Part shown: piece after piece, positions 23,199 to 33,653 of the stretch
Numbering within the stretch: position 1 is the first letter of the stretch
Layout of the letters: every line of letters begins with the position of its first letter
Translations under genes and position numbers: made by a program
DNA from: an uncultured Bacillota bacterium
GTDB lineage: Bacteria > Bacillota_I > Bacilli_A > RF39 > UBA660
Direction of reading: 5' to 3'
DNA length: 58,226 nt
NCBI GenBank assembly: GCA_947168485.1
Contig: CAMVLZ010000006.1
Span: forward strand, 1 to 58,226
The notes under the pieces: generated by a model
The model's database searches: none
What the model was told of the DNA's origin: nothing
Seen by the model: only the letters and a program-made list of their open reading frames with translations

Positions 23199-23227
23199 TT
23201 GACTTTTATTAATAATATTTGTATAGT
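23199..23227 (+). promoter_or_regulatory. Promoter of the 23254 operon
   Basis: TTGACT (23199-23204), 17-bp spacer, TATAGT (23222-23227). Confidence 0.75.
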
Positions 23228-23253
23228 TATATTATGATATGGAGGATTGGATT

Positions 23254-24033
23254 ATGAATACTCAAGAAAAATATTATAATGATATAGTTTCTAGATCTTG
23301 TAAAGGTAAAGTTGTTCCTATAAGTGATTATCAAGAAGAAAAGATTGCTAGAGAAAGAGTGATGGAAAGAAGACGTAGAACTCGTATAAATATTAAGAAA
23401 GCTCTTATTTCTGGAATTATTGCTGGTGCTATATTAACTAGTGGAATTGGAGTTACTGTTGATAAAGTTATTCCTGCTATTGGTGATCAATTACAAGTTA
23501 CTCAAGAAATTGGTAATGAATCTTATGGATTTGATGAAGAATATGTTATACCTAATGCTCATAGAACTCAAGATTCTAATCATTATTTATGGTATGATTA
23601 TCAAGAAATTGCTAAAGGTTTATTAGAATATGGAGATAAAGATTTTGATAAGAACTTATATTATTGTTTAGACGTAATGGACTCTAAAAATGTAGATGCT
23701 GTTTTAGGATTAGTTGAAGATAAAGATCATGATTATAGTTATGGTGTAATGGATGCTGATGGTAATTATCAATCTCGTAACTTTAGACACTATTTAGCAG
23801 TTAATAATTATTATGATCCAGATATTAATGTTACTGATGAAGTTTTATTAAATGATGATGAAGCTTATGAAGATGCTATACGTAATTTTAAAAAGACTAT
23901 GAAAGCTAGAATTGGAATTGAACAGGATTTTGATGAAGCTGAAAAGAATTATAATCAAAAACAAGCTGAACTTGAAGAAATGATGGAAGAACATAATATG
24001 GGTGGTCCTCAAGATAAAGGAATAAGGAGATAA
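23254..24033 (+). CDS. Single-span membrane protein of unknown function
   Basis: The 259-residue protein has a basic cytoplasmic N-terminus (VMERRRRTRINIKKA), one membrane helix (LISGIIAGAILTSGIGVTV, about 48-66) and an outside domain rich in Asp, Tyr and Asn (HYLWYDYQEIAKGLLEYGD, LAVNNYYDPDINVTDE). It ends in a coiled-coil tail (DEAEKNYNQKQAELEEMMEEH). The GGAGGA at 23241 is the ribosome site for the ATG at 23254; the ATG at 23239 overlaps it. The Arg codons CGT are unusually common near the start. It is followed 2 bp later by a DUF1292 gene. I do not recognise the domain. Confidence 0.72.
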   Translation: MNTQEKYYNDIVSRSCKGKVVPISDYQEEKIARERVMERRRRTRINIKKALISGIIAGAILTSGIGVTVDKVIPAIGDQLQVTQEIGNESYGFDEEYVIPNAHRTQDSNHYLWYDYQEIAKGLLEYGDKDFDKNLYYCLDVMDSKNVDAVLGLVEDKDHDYSYGVMDADGNYQSRNFRHYLAVNNYYDPDINVTDEVLLNDDEAYEDAIRNFKKTMKARIGIEQDFDEAEKNYNQKQAELEEMMEEHNMGGPQDKGIRR

Positions 24034-24035
24034 TT

Positions 24036-24245
24036 ATGGTTGATGTAAAAATATATAATATTGATGATAAAGATTATATGGTAGTAAATGAATTAGATGA
24101 TAATAATAAACATTATCTATTACTATCTAATAAAGAAGATGAAGATGATATTTTATTTAGAAGAGTTGATAATAATTCATTAGTTCCTCTTGATAATGAA
24201 GATGAAGTAGTAAGAGTATTACAATTATTTGATGAAACTAATTAA
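24036..24245 (+). CDS. DUF1292 family protein
   Basis: The 69-residue acidic protein (MVDVKIYNIDDKDYMVVNEL, LLLSNKEDEDDILFRRV, VVRVLQLFDE) matches the small DUF1292 family found across Firmicutes, often beside ruvX or udk; no activity is established. It is the second gene after the 23254 membrane protein (2-bp gap; AAGGAG inside that gene's end), and is convergent with xseB. Confidence 0.75.
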   Translation: MVDVKIYNIDDKDYMVVNELDDNNKHYLLLSNKEDEDDILFRRVDNNSLVPLDNEDEVVRVLQLFDETN

Positions 24246-24270
24246 AAAGAAGTATTATTAACTTCTTTTT
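24244..24270. terminator. Terminator between convergent genes
   Basis: Stem AAAAAGAAGT (24244-24253), loop ATTATTA, stem ACTTCTTTTT (24261-24270), with A and T runs usable on both strands. Confidence 0.82.
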
Positions 24271-24271
24271 T

Positions 24272-24496
24272 TTATTCTACTTCAAAATTTTCTTCTTTAC
24301 CTTCTTTATTAACTACTTTAGTAATTGCTTCTTCTGCTTTCTTTAATTTTTCATCACATTTTTTAGATAATTCCATAGCTTTAGTAAATTCAGTTATCGC
24401 ATCATCTAATGGAACATCTCCAGCTTCTAGTTTTTTTACTATTTCTTCTAATTCAAGTAGTTCTTCTTCAAATGATTTTTCTTCTTTTTTAGCCAT
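24272..24496 (-). CDS. xseB: Exodeoxyribonuclease VII small subunit
   Basis: The 74-residue helical protein has the XseB signature: SFEEELLELEEIVKKLEAG, VPLDDAITEFTKAMELSKKCDEKLKKAEEAI. It forms multiple copies on the XseA large subunit in the single-strand exonuclease VII. The start follows AGGAGGATTAA. It is separated from xseA by a small membrane-protein gene, which is not the usual xseA-xseB adjacency. Confidence 0.93.
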   Translation of the reverse strand: MAKKEEKSFEEELLELEEIVKKLEAGDVPLDDAITEFTKAMELSKKCDEKLKKAEEAITKVVNKEGKEENFEVE

Positions 24497-24505
24497 TTAA
24501 TCCTC

Positions 24506-24862
24506 CTATAATAATAATATAATTACATTAAATATAATATTTACAATAGATATAACTTTATTATTATTTGGTATTGTAAACATTATTGCTGATGCTATTA
24601 TAAATGCTATTGCTATATACTTTGCATATTTTCCAAAATTAGACATATAATTTTCTGCTTTATTTATACTTTGATTATGTTTTTCCATACATTTTTCTCT
24701 TTGATAGCTATTTTCAGATGGATCATCAGAGTATCTTATACTACATGATCCCCACGAATTTTTTGTTTCTAATTTAACCATATTTCCTATATATACAAAT
24801 CCGTTGAGTATAGTTAGTATTAGTATTAATATTCCTATGATTTCCGCTACATCTTTATTCAT
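24506..24862 (-). CDS. Small membrane protein inserted between xseA and xseB
   Basis: The 118-residue protein has three hydrophobic segments (IIGILILILTILNGFVYIG, YAKYIAIAFIIASAIMFTI, VISIVNIIFNVIILLL) and a charged loop with two Cys (WGSCSIRY ... REKCMEK). Its ATG overlaps the xseA stop by 4 bp (ATGA type) and xseB follows 9 bp later, so it is translated within the exonuclease VII operon. I do not recognise it. Confidence 0.7.
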   Translation of the reverse strand: MNKDVAEIIGILILILTILNGFVYIGNMVKLETKNSWGSCSIRYSDDPSENSYQREKCMEKHNQSINKAENYMSNFGKYAKYIAIAFIIASAIMFTIPNNNKVISIVNIIFNVIILLL

Positions 24863-26112
24863 ATTACTTTTGCATCAATATTACCATCTTTTAATTCTAT
24901 GTTAATATTGTCCCCTTTCTTAATATTCTTTATACTTGTTATTACTTTATTATCTTTCTTAGTAATTGCATATCCTCTTTGTATTGTTTTTAGAGGACTT
25001 AATGTTTCTAATTTAGAAATAATATTAAGATATTTATTCTTCTTTTTATCAAATAATATCTCTGGATTTTGTAATATGATTGATGATTTTATCATTTGAT
25101 AATTCTTTTCTTTTATATGAATTAAATTTATTAATGAATGTTTTAATCTTTCTTCTAAATTATCAAAAAGCATTTCTTTTGATTGATATATAGTTATTGG
25201 ATTAGTAAAGATATAGTGCTTTTTTATTTCATCTAGATGTTTTCTATTTAATTGAATAGTATTATTAATTGATTTATACAATCTAATACTAATTTGATTT
25301 AAATAATTTAGTACATCTTGTTTTTGGGGAACTGCCATTTCAGCTGCTCCTGTAGGTGTTGGCGCTCTTAAGTCTGCAACAAAGTCGGCTATAGTAAAAT
25401 CTACTTCATGACCAACAGCAGATATTGTTGGGATAGAACAGGCAAATATTGCTCTAGCAACATCTTCTTCATTAAATGCCCATAGATCTTCTATTGATCC
25501 TCCTCCACGTCCTACAATTAATGTATCTAGATTGTAATTTTCAGCATTCTTAATTTGTTTAACTATATCAGTGTGAGCATCTTCACCTTGTACAAGTGCA
25601 GGTAAAAGAATTACTTCACATAGAGGCCATCTTCTCTTTATTGTACTGATGATATCCTTAATTGCCGCACCTGTTGGAGCTGTTATAACTCCTATTCTCT
25701 TAGGGATTTTAGGTATTTTCTTTTTATATATATGATCAAATAGACCTTCTTCTTGTAATTTCTTTTTTAATTGTTCATATGCTATATATAGATTACCTAC
25801 TCCATCTTCTAACATTTCATTTACGTATATTTGATAATTACCTGTTTGTTCAAATACTGATACTTTTCCTGTTACTAGTACTTTCATACCATCTTGAGGA
25901 GTAAATTTAATATTTTTTGTACTTGAAGAAAACATTATTGCTGAAATTCTTGATGATTCATCTTTTAATGTAAAATAGAAATGTCCTCTTGAATGTGCTT
26001 TAAAGTTAGAAATTTCTCCCTTTAAAAACACTTCATTTAGATTCATATCATTATCTATTTTATATTTAATATACTTAGTTAATTGATTTACTGATATATA
26101 TTTATCATTCAT
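24859..26112 (-). CDS. xseA: Exodeoxyribonuclease VII large subunit
   Basis: The 417-residue large subunit degrades single-stranded DNA in repair. It has an N-terminal OB fold (VFLKGEISNFK, HFYFTLKDESSRISAIMF), the catalytic block RIGVITAPTGAAIKDI, VGRGGGSIEDLWAFNEEDVARAI and AVGHEVDFTIADFVADLRAPTPTGAAE, a coiled-coil arm (residues 280-360) and the C-terminal beta element LKTIQRGYAIT. It overlaps nusB by 4 bp. Confidence 0.96.
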   Translation of the reverse strand: MNDKYISVNQLTKYIKYKIDNDMNLNEVFLKGEISNFKAHSRGHFYFTLKDESSRISAIMFSSSTKNIKFTPQDGMKVLVTGKVSVFEQTGNYQIYVNEMLEDGVGNLYIAYEQLKKKLQEEGLFDHIYKKKIPKIPKRIGVITAPTGAAIKDIISTIKRRWPLCEVILLPALVQGEDAHTDIVKQIKNAENYNLDTLIVGRGGGSIEDLWAFNEEDVARAIFACSIPTISAVGHEVDFTIADFVADLRAPTPTGAAEMAVPQKQDVLNYLNQISIRLYKSINNTIQLNRKHLDEIKKHYIFTNPITIYQSKEMLFDNLEERLKHSLINLIHIKEKNYQMIKSSIILQNPEILFDKKKNKYLNIISKLETLSPLKTIQRGYAITKKDNKVITSIKNIKKGDNINIELKDGNIDAKVI

Positions 26113-26513
26113 TGTCTTTTTTCCTCATTGTGATAAATTGAATCAAGTACTCCATTTATCATTTTAGGTATTTCATCATCAGAATATAACTTAGATAAAT
26201 TAATTGCTTCATCTATTACTACTTTATTAGGAGTATCTGTATATAATAATTCATATATTCCTAATAGTATTATTCCTTGATCTGGAATAGATAATCTATC
26301 TATACTCCATTTATCTTTTAGATATTTATTAGCTAATTCTACTAAGTCATTTTTATTATTAATTATCTCTTTAGTAGTATTAATAATAAATTCATTAGAA
26401 TAGTCTAATTCTTTTATTAAGTCATCTACATCATATTTAGAATTAATTTTATCTAATATATTAATTTGATATAGTAATTTTATTATTTCTTGTCTTGATT
26501 CAGTTCTTGTCAT
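26109..26513 (-). CDS. nusB: Transcription antitermination factor NusB
   Basis: The 134-residue all-helical protein binds boxA RNA with NusE in rRNA antitermination. Signatures are RTESRQEIIKLLYQINIL at the N-terminus and DKWSIDRLSIPDQGIILLGIYELLY, VVIDEAINLSKLYSDDEIPKMINGVLDSI at the C-terminus. The AGGTG site sets the ATG at 26513; the GTG at 26522 overlaps it. The nusB-xseA-xseB order is common in Firmicutes; here mutS precedes it. Confidence 0.93.
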   Translation of the reverse strand: MTRTESRQEIIKLLYQINILDKINSKYDVDDLIKELDYSNEFIINTTKEIINNKNDLVELANKYLKDKWSIDRLSIPDQGIILLGIYELLYTDTPNKVVIDEAINLSKLYSDDEIPKMINGVLDSIYHNEEKRQ

Positions 26514-26544
26514 ATTTATCACCTATCTAATTTTATCATATTTA

Positions 26545-29091
26545 TTATTTTTTTAAATCTTTTTTTAGTTCAAATAAGATATTTAGAGCTTCTAGAGGTG
26601 TTGTTTCAATCGGATTTATTTTTTCTAGTTTATCTCTAATTATATCTTTTTCGTCATCTATTTCTTCTTCCATCATTTCAAATAGAGAAGTTTGTGTAAA
26701 TACTTCTTTTTTATTTGATGATTTTTCATAAATATCAAGTATTTCTTCTGCTCTTTCTATTAGTGATTGTGGAAGTTTAGCTAGTGCTGCTACATGGATA
26801 CCATAACTTTTATCTATAGGACCTTGTTTTACTTTATGTAAGAAAGTTACTTTTCCATTCTCTTCTATAGCACTTACGTGTACATTTTTTAGATTTCTTA
26901 GTTCATGTTCTAGAGATGTTAATTCATGATAGTGAGTAGAAAACATAGTTTTTGCTTTAATATTATCATGAATATACTCTAAAATAGATTGAGCTAGAGC
27001 CATACCATCATATGTTGCGGTACCTCTACCTAATTCATCAAATAGAATTAAACTATCTCTAGTAGCTTCTTCTATAGCTTTATTTGCTTCTTTCATCTCT
27101 ATCATGAAAGTTGATTCTCCACTTACTAAATTATCTGAAGCTCCTATTCTAGTAAATATCTTATCAAATATTGGTAGTATAGCCTCTTTACAAGGAACAA
27201 AACATCCTATTTGAGCCATTATTACAGTTATAGCGAATTGTCTCATATAAGTAGATTTTCCTGCCATATTTGGACCTGTTATTAATAAGATATTATCTCT
27301 TCCTGACATAATAATATCATTAGGTACATATTTATCTTTTAATACTTTTTCTACTACAGGATGACGACATTCTATTAATTTTACTTCATGTTTAGTAGTT
27401 AATTCAGGTCTTACAAACTTATTAAAATCTGAAATAATCGAGAATGATTGTAACATATCAATTTCACTAATTACTGAACATGTTTTTTGTAGATCTCTAA
27501 TATATCTTTTAACTACTTCTCTAATATCCATAAATAATTTATATTCTAAATTAATTATTTTTTCTTCTGCTCCTAATATTATATTTTCTTTTTCTTTTAA
27601 TAAAGGAGTAATATATCTTTCAGCATTAGCAAGAGTTTGTTTTCTTTCATAACCATACTCTTCTTTAATTTCTTTAACTTGTCCTTTTGATACTTCTATG
27701 TAATAACCAAATACTTTGTTATAACCAACTTTTAAATTCTTAATACCAGTTTTTTCTTTTTCTGATTGTTCCATCTTTAGAATAAAGTCTTTAGATCCTC
27801 TAGATATATCTTTTAATTCATCTAATTCTTGATTATAACCAGTTTTTATCAAATTACCTTCATGTAATTGAAAAGGAGCATCTTCTTTGATAGATTTTTC
27901 TAATAATGAATATAATTCATCAAAAGTCATTATTTCTCTATCATAATGAAGTTCTTCTAATATTTTTTTAATATTAGGAAGTGCTTTTAATGATGTTTTT
28001 AATTGAATTAAATCTTTAGCATTTAAATTACCGTAGTTTATTCTAGAACATAGTCTTTCTAAGTCATATATGTTTTCTAATTCATTAATTAGATCATCTC
28101 TTAAAATAAATTCAGTTGATAATTTTGATACTAAATCATATCTTCTTTCTATTTCTTTTCTATTTCTTAGTGGATTTTCTATATTATGTTTTAAATATCT
28201 TGAACCTGGAGCTGTTTTACATTTATCTAGTAACCAAAATAGAGAGTATTGTCTTGTTCTATCTCTTATTGTTTCAACTAACTCTAGATTAGCTTTTGTA
28301 TTAATATCAAATTCTAAGTGTTCAGAATCTTTAATAAACTTTGCTTCTTCTAGATGATGCATATCTCCTTTTTTAGTATCAATTATATAATATAATAAAT
28401 GTTTTAATCCTAGATGAAGTCTTTCATCTTCTATATTTTCATATATATATTCATAATCTTTATCTTCTAAAGAATTATCTGTTATTGTTACTAAAACATT
28501 GTATATTCTTCTTAATTCATCAATTAATACTCTATCAGTAGAATCATTTACTATTACTTCTAATATTCCTAATTTAGCTATTTTTTCTTCTATTTTTTTA
28601 TTATCTGTTTCTAGAATAGTTGTATTTACTTCTCCTGTAGATATATCTACATATGAAATTATCGTTATATTATCTTCTGTATATATTGAACCTATATAAT
28701 TATTTGATTTAGAATCAATGTTTGAATCTAGTCTTGTACCTTTAGTAATTATTTGTACTACGTCTCTAGCAACCATTCCTTTAGTTTGTTTAGGATCTTC
28801 TAATTGTTCTACTATTGCGACTTTAAATCCTTTATCTACTAGATCATTTACATAGTTTGCATATGCATGATGAGGAATTCCACACATAGGTACACGTTCT
28901 TCTAGACCAGCTTGTTTTCCTGTTAAAGCTAATTCTAGTACTCTAGATATTTGGATAGCATCATCAAAAAACATTTCATAAAAGTCACCTAATCTAAAGA
29001 ATATAATACAATCTTCATATTTGTCTTTTATTTCCATGTATTGTTGCATCATTGGACTAAGTTTTGATCTATCTACTTCACTACGTTTCAT
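26545..29091 (-). CDS. mutS: DNA mismatch repair protein MutS
   Basis: This 848-residue protein is MutS1, the mismatch-recognition ATPase. The N-terminal MKRSEVDRSKLSPMMQQYMEIK leads to the mismatch motif FFRLGDFYEMFFDDA (Phe-x-Glu). The Walker A GPNMAGKSTYMRQ, the DELGRGTATYDGMALA Walker B and signature loop, and the FSTHYHELT element follow. The C-terminal segment includes a typical LFEMMEEE region. AAGGAGG precedes the ATG. It heads the mutS-nusB-xseA-xseB run; mutL is not adjacent. Confidence 0.97.
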   Translation of the reverse strand: MKRSEVDRSKLSPMMQQYMEIKDKYEDCIIFFRLGDFYEMFFDDAIQISRVLELALTGKQAGLEERVPMCGIPHHAYANYVNDLVDKGFKVAIVEQLEDPKQTKGMVARDVVQIITKGTRLDSNIDSKSNNYIGSIYTEDNITIISYVDISTGEVNTTILETDNKKIEEKIAKLGILEVIVNDSTDRVLIDELRRIYNVLVTITDNSLEDKDYEYIYENIEDERLHLGLKHLLYYIIDTKKGDMHHLEEAKFIKDSEHLEFDINTKANLELVETIRDRTRQYSLFWLLDKCKTAPGSRYLKHNIENPLRNRKEIERRYDLVSKLSTEFILRDDLINELENIYDLERLCSRINYGNLNAKDLIQLKTSLKALPNIKKILEELHYDREIMTFDELYSLLEKSIKEDAPFQLHEGNLIKTGYNQELDELKDISRGSKDFILKMEQSEKEKTGIKNLKVGYNKVFGYYIEVSKGQVKEIKEEYGYERKQTLANAERYITPLLKEKENIILGAEEKIINLEYKLFMDIREVVKRYIRDLQKTCSVISEIDMLQSFSIISDFNKFVRPELTTKHEVKLIECRHPVVEKVLKDKYVPNDIIMSGRDNILLITGPNMAGKSTYMRQFAITVIMAQIGCFVPCKEAILPIFDKIFTRIGASDNLVSGESTFMIEMKEANKAIEEATRDSLILFDELGRGTATYDGMALAQSILEYIHDNIKAKTMFSTHYHELTSLEHELRNLKNVHVSAIEENGKVTFLHKVKQGPIDKSYGIHVAALAKLPQSLIERAEEILDIYEKSSNKKEVFTQTSLFEMMEEEIDDEKDIIRDKLEKINPIETTPLEALNILFELKKDLKK

Positions 29092-29114
29092 ACCTATTTC
29101 CTCCTTGCTTATAT

Positions 29115-29123
29115 ATTATATCA
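29115..29123 (-). promoter_or_regulatory. Extended -10 promoter of mutS
   Basis: Minus strand TGATATAAT: TATAAT at 29120-29115 with TGA in front. The -35 region (29143-29138) falls in the enolase terminator and is weak. Confidence 0.65.
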
Positions 29124-29125
29124 TT

Positions 29126-29154
29126 AAAAAAGTAATTCTAAAATGAATTACTTT
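29126..29154 (-). terminator. Rho-independent terminator of eno
   Basis: Stem AAAGTAATTC (29129-29138), loop TAAAAT, stem GAATTACTTT (29145-29154); T run on the minus strand. Confidence 0.83.
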
Positions 29155-29160
29155 AATTTA

Positions 29161-30492
<1,332 letters not shown>

Positions 30493-30524
30493 AAAAAAAG
30501 AACTTTAAGAAGTTTTTTCTTAAA
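30493..30524 (-). terminator. Probable terminator of the LemA-like gene
   Basis: Stem TTTAAGAA (30504-30511), loop GTTTT, stem TTCTTAAA (30517-30524), followed on the minus strand by GTTC and T8. Confidence 0.6.
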
Positions 30525-30527
30525 ATT

Positions 30528-31040
30528 CTAATTATAAACTTGTTCAGTTTTCATCCCAAATAACTTAGATGTAATATTATTTGGTATAGATGTTACTTTA
30601 TTATTATATTCATTAACACTCTTATTATATTTAACTACTGCTTTACTTATTTTGTCATTTTGAGTTGCTATTTGTGACATTAAACTATTATATTTATCAG
30701 TTAATTTAACTTTATTTTTAGCATCATTATCTATTTTAGTTAAATATTCATCTATCTGTTTATTATATTTATTTTTTGTATTTATATTATATGCATCTTC
30801 TAATTTTTTACTAGATTTTTTTAATTTAGTTAATGTATTAGAATCATATTTCATAACTTTTAATTCTGTAATAATATTCTTTGTAATATCTAATTTTTTA
30901 TCAATTATAATTGATAAATTTGAATATTCATTATTGGCTTTTTCATGATAATTATTTAAACTATTATAATTTTGAATTAAGAATGCGATTATTAAGATTG
31001 CGATTATTATAATAGTTATTGTAGTCTTCTTATGTTTCAT
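30528..31040 (-). CDS. LemA-family membrane protein
   Basis: The 170-residue protein has an N-terminal membrane helix (TTITIIIIAILIIAFLIQNY) followed directly by LemA landmarks: YNSLNNYHEKANNEYSNLSI (family form YNxLVxxxExVxxAWSxV), the helical hairpin, and a C-terminal AVVKYNKSVNEYNNKVTSIP with LFGMK. It is somewhat shorter and more diverged than typical LemA. Function is unknown, though LemA is often paired with HtpX or a TPM-domain protein, absent here. The ATG at 31040 lies 7 bp after the gltX stop, with AAGGAG inside the gltX end at a rather long distance, so the start is less certain. Confidence 0.78.
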   Translation of the reverse strand: MKHKKTTITIIIIAILIIAFLIQNYNSLNNYHEKANNEYSNLSIIIDKKLDITKNIITELKVMKYDSNTLTKLKKSSKKLEDAYNINTKNKYNKQIDEYLTKIDNDAKNKVKLTDKYNSLMSQIATQNDKISKAVVKYNKSVNEYNNKVTSIPNNITSKLFGMKTEQVYN

Positions 31041-31047
31041 ATATAAA

Positions 31048-32703
31048 TTAATCAATCTCCTTAAATTTCTTGTATAGTTCAATTCTTTCTTTTATTTTGT
31101 CTATACCTAGTATTTGCATTATTGAGTATAGATCAGGAGATGCTGTTCTTCCAGTAATTACTACTCTAAATATTTCACAAACATCACCAACATGACCTTT
31201 ATATGCATCAGGAGCTTTCTTAAACTCTTTATTATTTGATGCATATCCATTATTAACAGAGAATTCTTTTACTCCTTCGAACCATTCTTCATTAGTTTGT
31301 TTTAAATTTAGAGTTTCTACATATTTCTCCATTAATGCAATATCATAATTTTTCTCAGAAGTTAATTTAGAATAATTTTCTTTTATAAATAATTCATCTA
31401 TCGCATATGAAAATTCTTCTCTAACATCTGAATATTTTGAAATATCTTTTCTAGGTCTAGCAGAATCTTTTTCAATACTTAGAAATTTAATCATATTCTC
31501 TTTATTTTCTTCTAATAATTTTGCATATTCTTTATCATGTCTTTTAGCCCAATTAAGTGTTTCTTCAAAAACATCTTCTCCACTCTTATGAGAGAAATAT
31601 GTCTTAGAAATATTATTTAATTTATCTAAATCAAATAATGTTCCACCTATTGCCATTTTATCAAAAGTAAAAGTAAAATCATCTATAGTCTTATCAGAGT
31701 TTTGTAAATACCATTCTTCGAAATTAGAATTAAGTATTGTTGCTAGATAAAGTTTAACTGCATCAATAGGAATTCCAACTTCATCGTAATATGATACTTT
31801 AGCTTCAGGATCTTTTCTTTTACTTAATTTTCTAATATTTCCATTTTCTTTTTTAGTAATAGCTGCTGTATGTACATATTCTGGTCTTTTAAAACCTAAT
31901 ATATCGAATAATTGTACATGTAGAGGAATACTTGATACCCATTCATCACCTCTAATAACATGTGTTGTATGCATTAAGTGATCATCTATAACATGAGCTA
32001 AATGATATGTAGGAGTTCCATCTTTCTTAAGTAATACTATATCCATATCATTTTCTGGGAATTTAATTTTTCCTTTAACACAGTCAACTATTTCTACTTC
32101 ATTTTTATCATTTCCAGGACTTTTTAATCTAATTACATATTCTTCTCCTTGAGATATTTTATTTTCAATCTCATCTAGAGAAAGATCACGATCTTGAGCA
32201 TATACTCCATAAATACCTAATTTAGTTTTATTAATTTCTTGCTCTTCACGTATATCAGCTATTTCTTCTTCAGTCATAAAACATGGATAAGCATATCCTT
32301 GTTTAATTAAATCTTTTACATAAGTTTGATATATTTCAGTTCTTTCACTTTGGATATAAGGACCATAATTTCCACCTACTCTAGATGATTCATCTGGAAT
32401 TATATCAAAAGCATCTAAATCATTAAAAATACCATCAACACCATTTTCTACACTTCTTTTTTGATCAGTATCTTCAATTCTTAAAAAGAATATACCATTA
32501 CTTTGTTTAGCAAATACACTATCACAAAATGATCCAAATAAACTACCCATATGAACAAAACCAGTAGGACTAGGTCCAAATCTAGTAACCATTGCTCCAT
32601 CAGGTAAATCTCTTTCAGGATACTTTTCTTCATAGTAATTTCTATCTTTATCTATATTTGGAAATAATAATTCAGCTAATTTATTTCTATCTTCTTGATT
32701 CAT
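31048..32703 (-). CDS. gltX: Glutamyl-tRNA synthetase
   Basis: The 551-residue class I synthetase charges tRNA-Glu, and possibly tRNA-Gln with later amidation. It has the HIGH-type motif FGPSPTGFVHMGSLFGSF, LRIEDTDQKRSVENG and a KMSKS-type KLSKRKDPEAKVS. It is about 60-70 residues longer than the classic 485-residue enzyme owing to an N-terminal extension (LAELLFPNIDKDRNYYEEKYPERDLP), as in some clostridial and mollicute-related GltX. AGGTG sets the ATG at 32703. A tRNA-Gln gene lies directly upstream and tRNA-Glu is also in the window. No glnS is seen, so indirect Gln-tRNA formation is plausible. Confidence 0.95.
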   Translation of the reverse strand: MNQEDRNKLAELLFPNIDKDRNYYEEKYPERDLPDGAMVTRFGPSPTGFVHMGSLFGSFCDSVFAKQSNGIFFLRIEDTDQKRSVENGVDGIFNDLDAFDIIPDESSRVGGNYGPYIQSERTEIYQTYVKDLIKQGYAYPCFMTEEEIADIREEQEINKTKLGIYGVYAQDRDLSLDEIENKISQGEEYVIRLKSPGNDKNEVEIVDCVKGKIKFPENDMDIVLLKKDGTPTYHLAHVIDDHLMHTTHVIRGDEWVSSIPLHVQLFDILGFKRPEYVHTAAITKKENGNIRKLSKRKDPEAKVSYYDEVGIPIDAVKLYLATILNSNFEEWYLQNSDKTIDDFTFTFDKMAIGGTLFDLDKLNNISKTYFSHKSGEDVFEETLNWAKRHDKEYAKLLEENKENMIKFLSIEKDSARPRKDISKYSDVREEFSYAIDELFIKENYSKLTSEKNYDIALMEKYVETLNLKQTNEEWFEGVKEFSVNNGYASNNKEFKKAPDAYKGHVGDVCEIFRVVITGRTASPDLYSIMQILGIDKIKERIELYKKFKEID

Positions 32704-32792
32704 AAATTTATACACCTCATTTGAATTACATTATAATAATACACTAATTCATATAAAAAATAAAGAAAATTATGTACTATATAAATATAAAA

Positions 32793-32867
32793 TGGTTGCC
32801 CCAGTTAGATTCGAACTAACGCATATCAGGGTCAGAGCCTGCTGCCTTACCACTTGGCTATGGGGCA
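32793..32867 (-). tRNA. tRNA-Gln (anticodon CTG)
   Basis: A 75-base cloverleaf with encoded CCA: acceptor TGCCCCA/TGGGGCA (U1-A72, typical of Gln), D arm GCC/GGC, anticodon loop CTCTGAC between GCAGG and CCTGA (G27-A43 mismatch at the stem base), T arm GTTAG-TTCGAAT-CTAAC. The anticodon CTG reads only CAG, so a TTG isoacceptor is expected elsewhere. Confidence 0.93.
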
Positions 32868-32881
32868 ATTTAACTTAACTT

Positions 32882-32911
32882 ATTATAACATATTTTTCAT
32901 AAAAAAAACAA
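32882..32911 (-). promoter_or_regulatory. Promoter of tRNA-Gln
   Basis: Minus strand TTGTTT (32911-32906), 18-bp spacer, TATAAT (32887-32882) with extended TGT: the same -35 word as the tRNA-Glu promoter. Confidence 0.65.
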
Positions 32912-32926
32912 AGCAAAAGCTTTGTT
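32899..32926 (-). terminator. Rho-independent terminator
   Basis: Stem AACAAAGC (32907-32914), loop AAAA, stem GCTTTGTT (32919-32926); T run on the minus strand. It overlaps the stop of the 32925 gene and the tRNA-Gln -35 region. Confidence 0.82.
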
Positions 32927-33644
32927 ATACTATTTTAAAAATTATATATAAAATTATAAATACAATTATCATTGAAATTATATAAGTATATCCATATTTA
33001 TTATCATCTTTAACTGAAATAAACTTTATACCTGAGAACAAATATATATTACTAAGTATAAATACAAATAATAATACAATTAAAGATAATTTAAATGATA
33101 TAAAACTAATTATAGTACATAATACTAAGAATATAGTTGGTAGTACTGTATTTATTGAATATAGACAAAATACTCTTTTAATATTAGATTTAGATTTAAA
33201 TAATAGTAAATTAACTAAGTATATTGATAGTACTGTTAATCCACTAACTATTATTATAAATAAGATTGCTATTAAGAATATATTTAAATAAGGAATATGT
33301 GTCTGTAGAGCAACATTATTAATATTAGCATTATATATAGCAGTAAAATACTCTTTTGTAATTACTCCATATAATACATATAAACTTTTAGCAATACTTA
33401 AGATATATATTGAAAAAGCTAATATAAATAATACTATCTGTGTAGATGCTATTACTAGATTAGGTTTATTAGTATATGTTTTAATAGTATCTATTGGTTT
33501 AGTAAATATACTCTTGTAGATCTCTATAAATTCATTTAAGTATTTTTTAGTATTTAATTTTTTTTCAGTTTTCTTTCCAGCTTGACAATTACATTTCTCA
33601 TTCTTTTCTAATAATTTACCACATTTAGAACAATATTTAGCCAT
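32925..33644 (-). CDS. Zinc-ribbon multi-span membrane protein
   Basis: The 239-residue protein starts with a zinc ribbon (YCSKCGKLLEKNEKCNC: CxxC and CxC). About five hydrophobic helices follow (LVIASTQIVLFILAFSIYI, IFLIAILFIIIVSGLTVLSI, TIFLVLCTIISFISFKLSLI, YIISMIIVFIILYIIFKIV). This layout is common among uncharacterised Firmicutes membrane proteins (Yip1-like or DUF families). It sits 9 bp after the TcaA-like gene, which also has a zinc ribbon, so they form an operon. AGGAGG ribosome site. Function unknown. Confidence 0.72.
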   Translation of the reverse strand: MAKYCSKCGKLLEKNEKCNCQAGKKTEKKLNTKKYLNEFIEIYKSIFTKPIDTIKTYTNKPNLVIASTQIVLFILAFSIYILSIAKSLYVLYGVITKEYFTAIYNANINNVALQTHIPYLNIFLIAILFIIIVSGLTVLSIYLVNLLLFKSKSNIKRVFCLYSINTVLPTIFLVLCTIISFISFKLSLIVLLFVFILSNIYLFSGIKFISVKDDNKYGYTYIISMIIVFIILYIIFKIV

Positions 33645-33653
33645 ATTAACCTC

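Noticed and set aside
31048..32703. gltX as a fusion because it is about 65 residues longer than usual
   Set aside because: The extra N-terminal part fits a known longer GltX variant, and motifs are in one uninterrupted frame.
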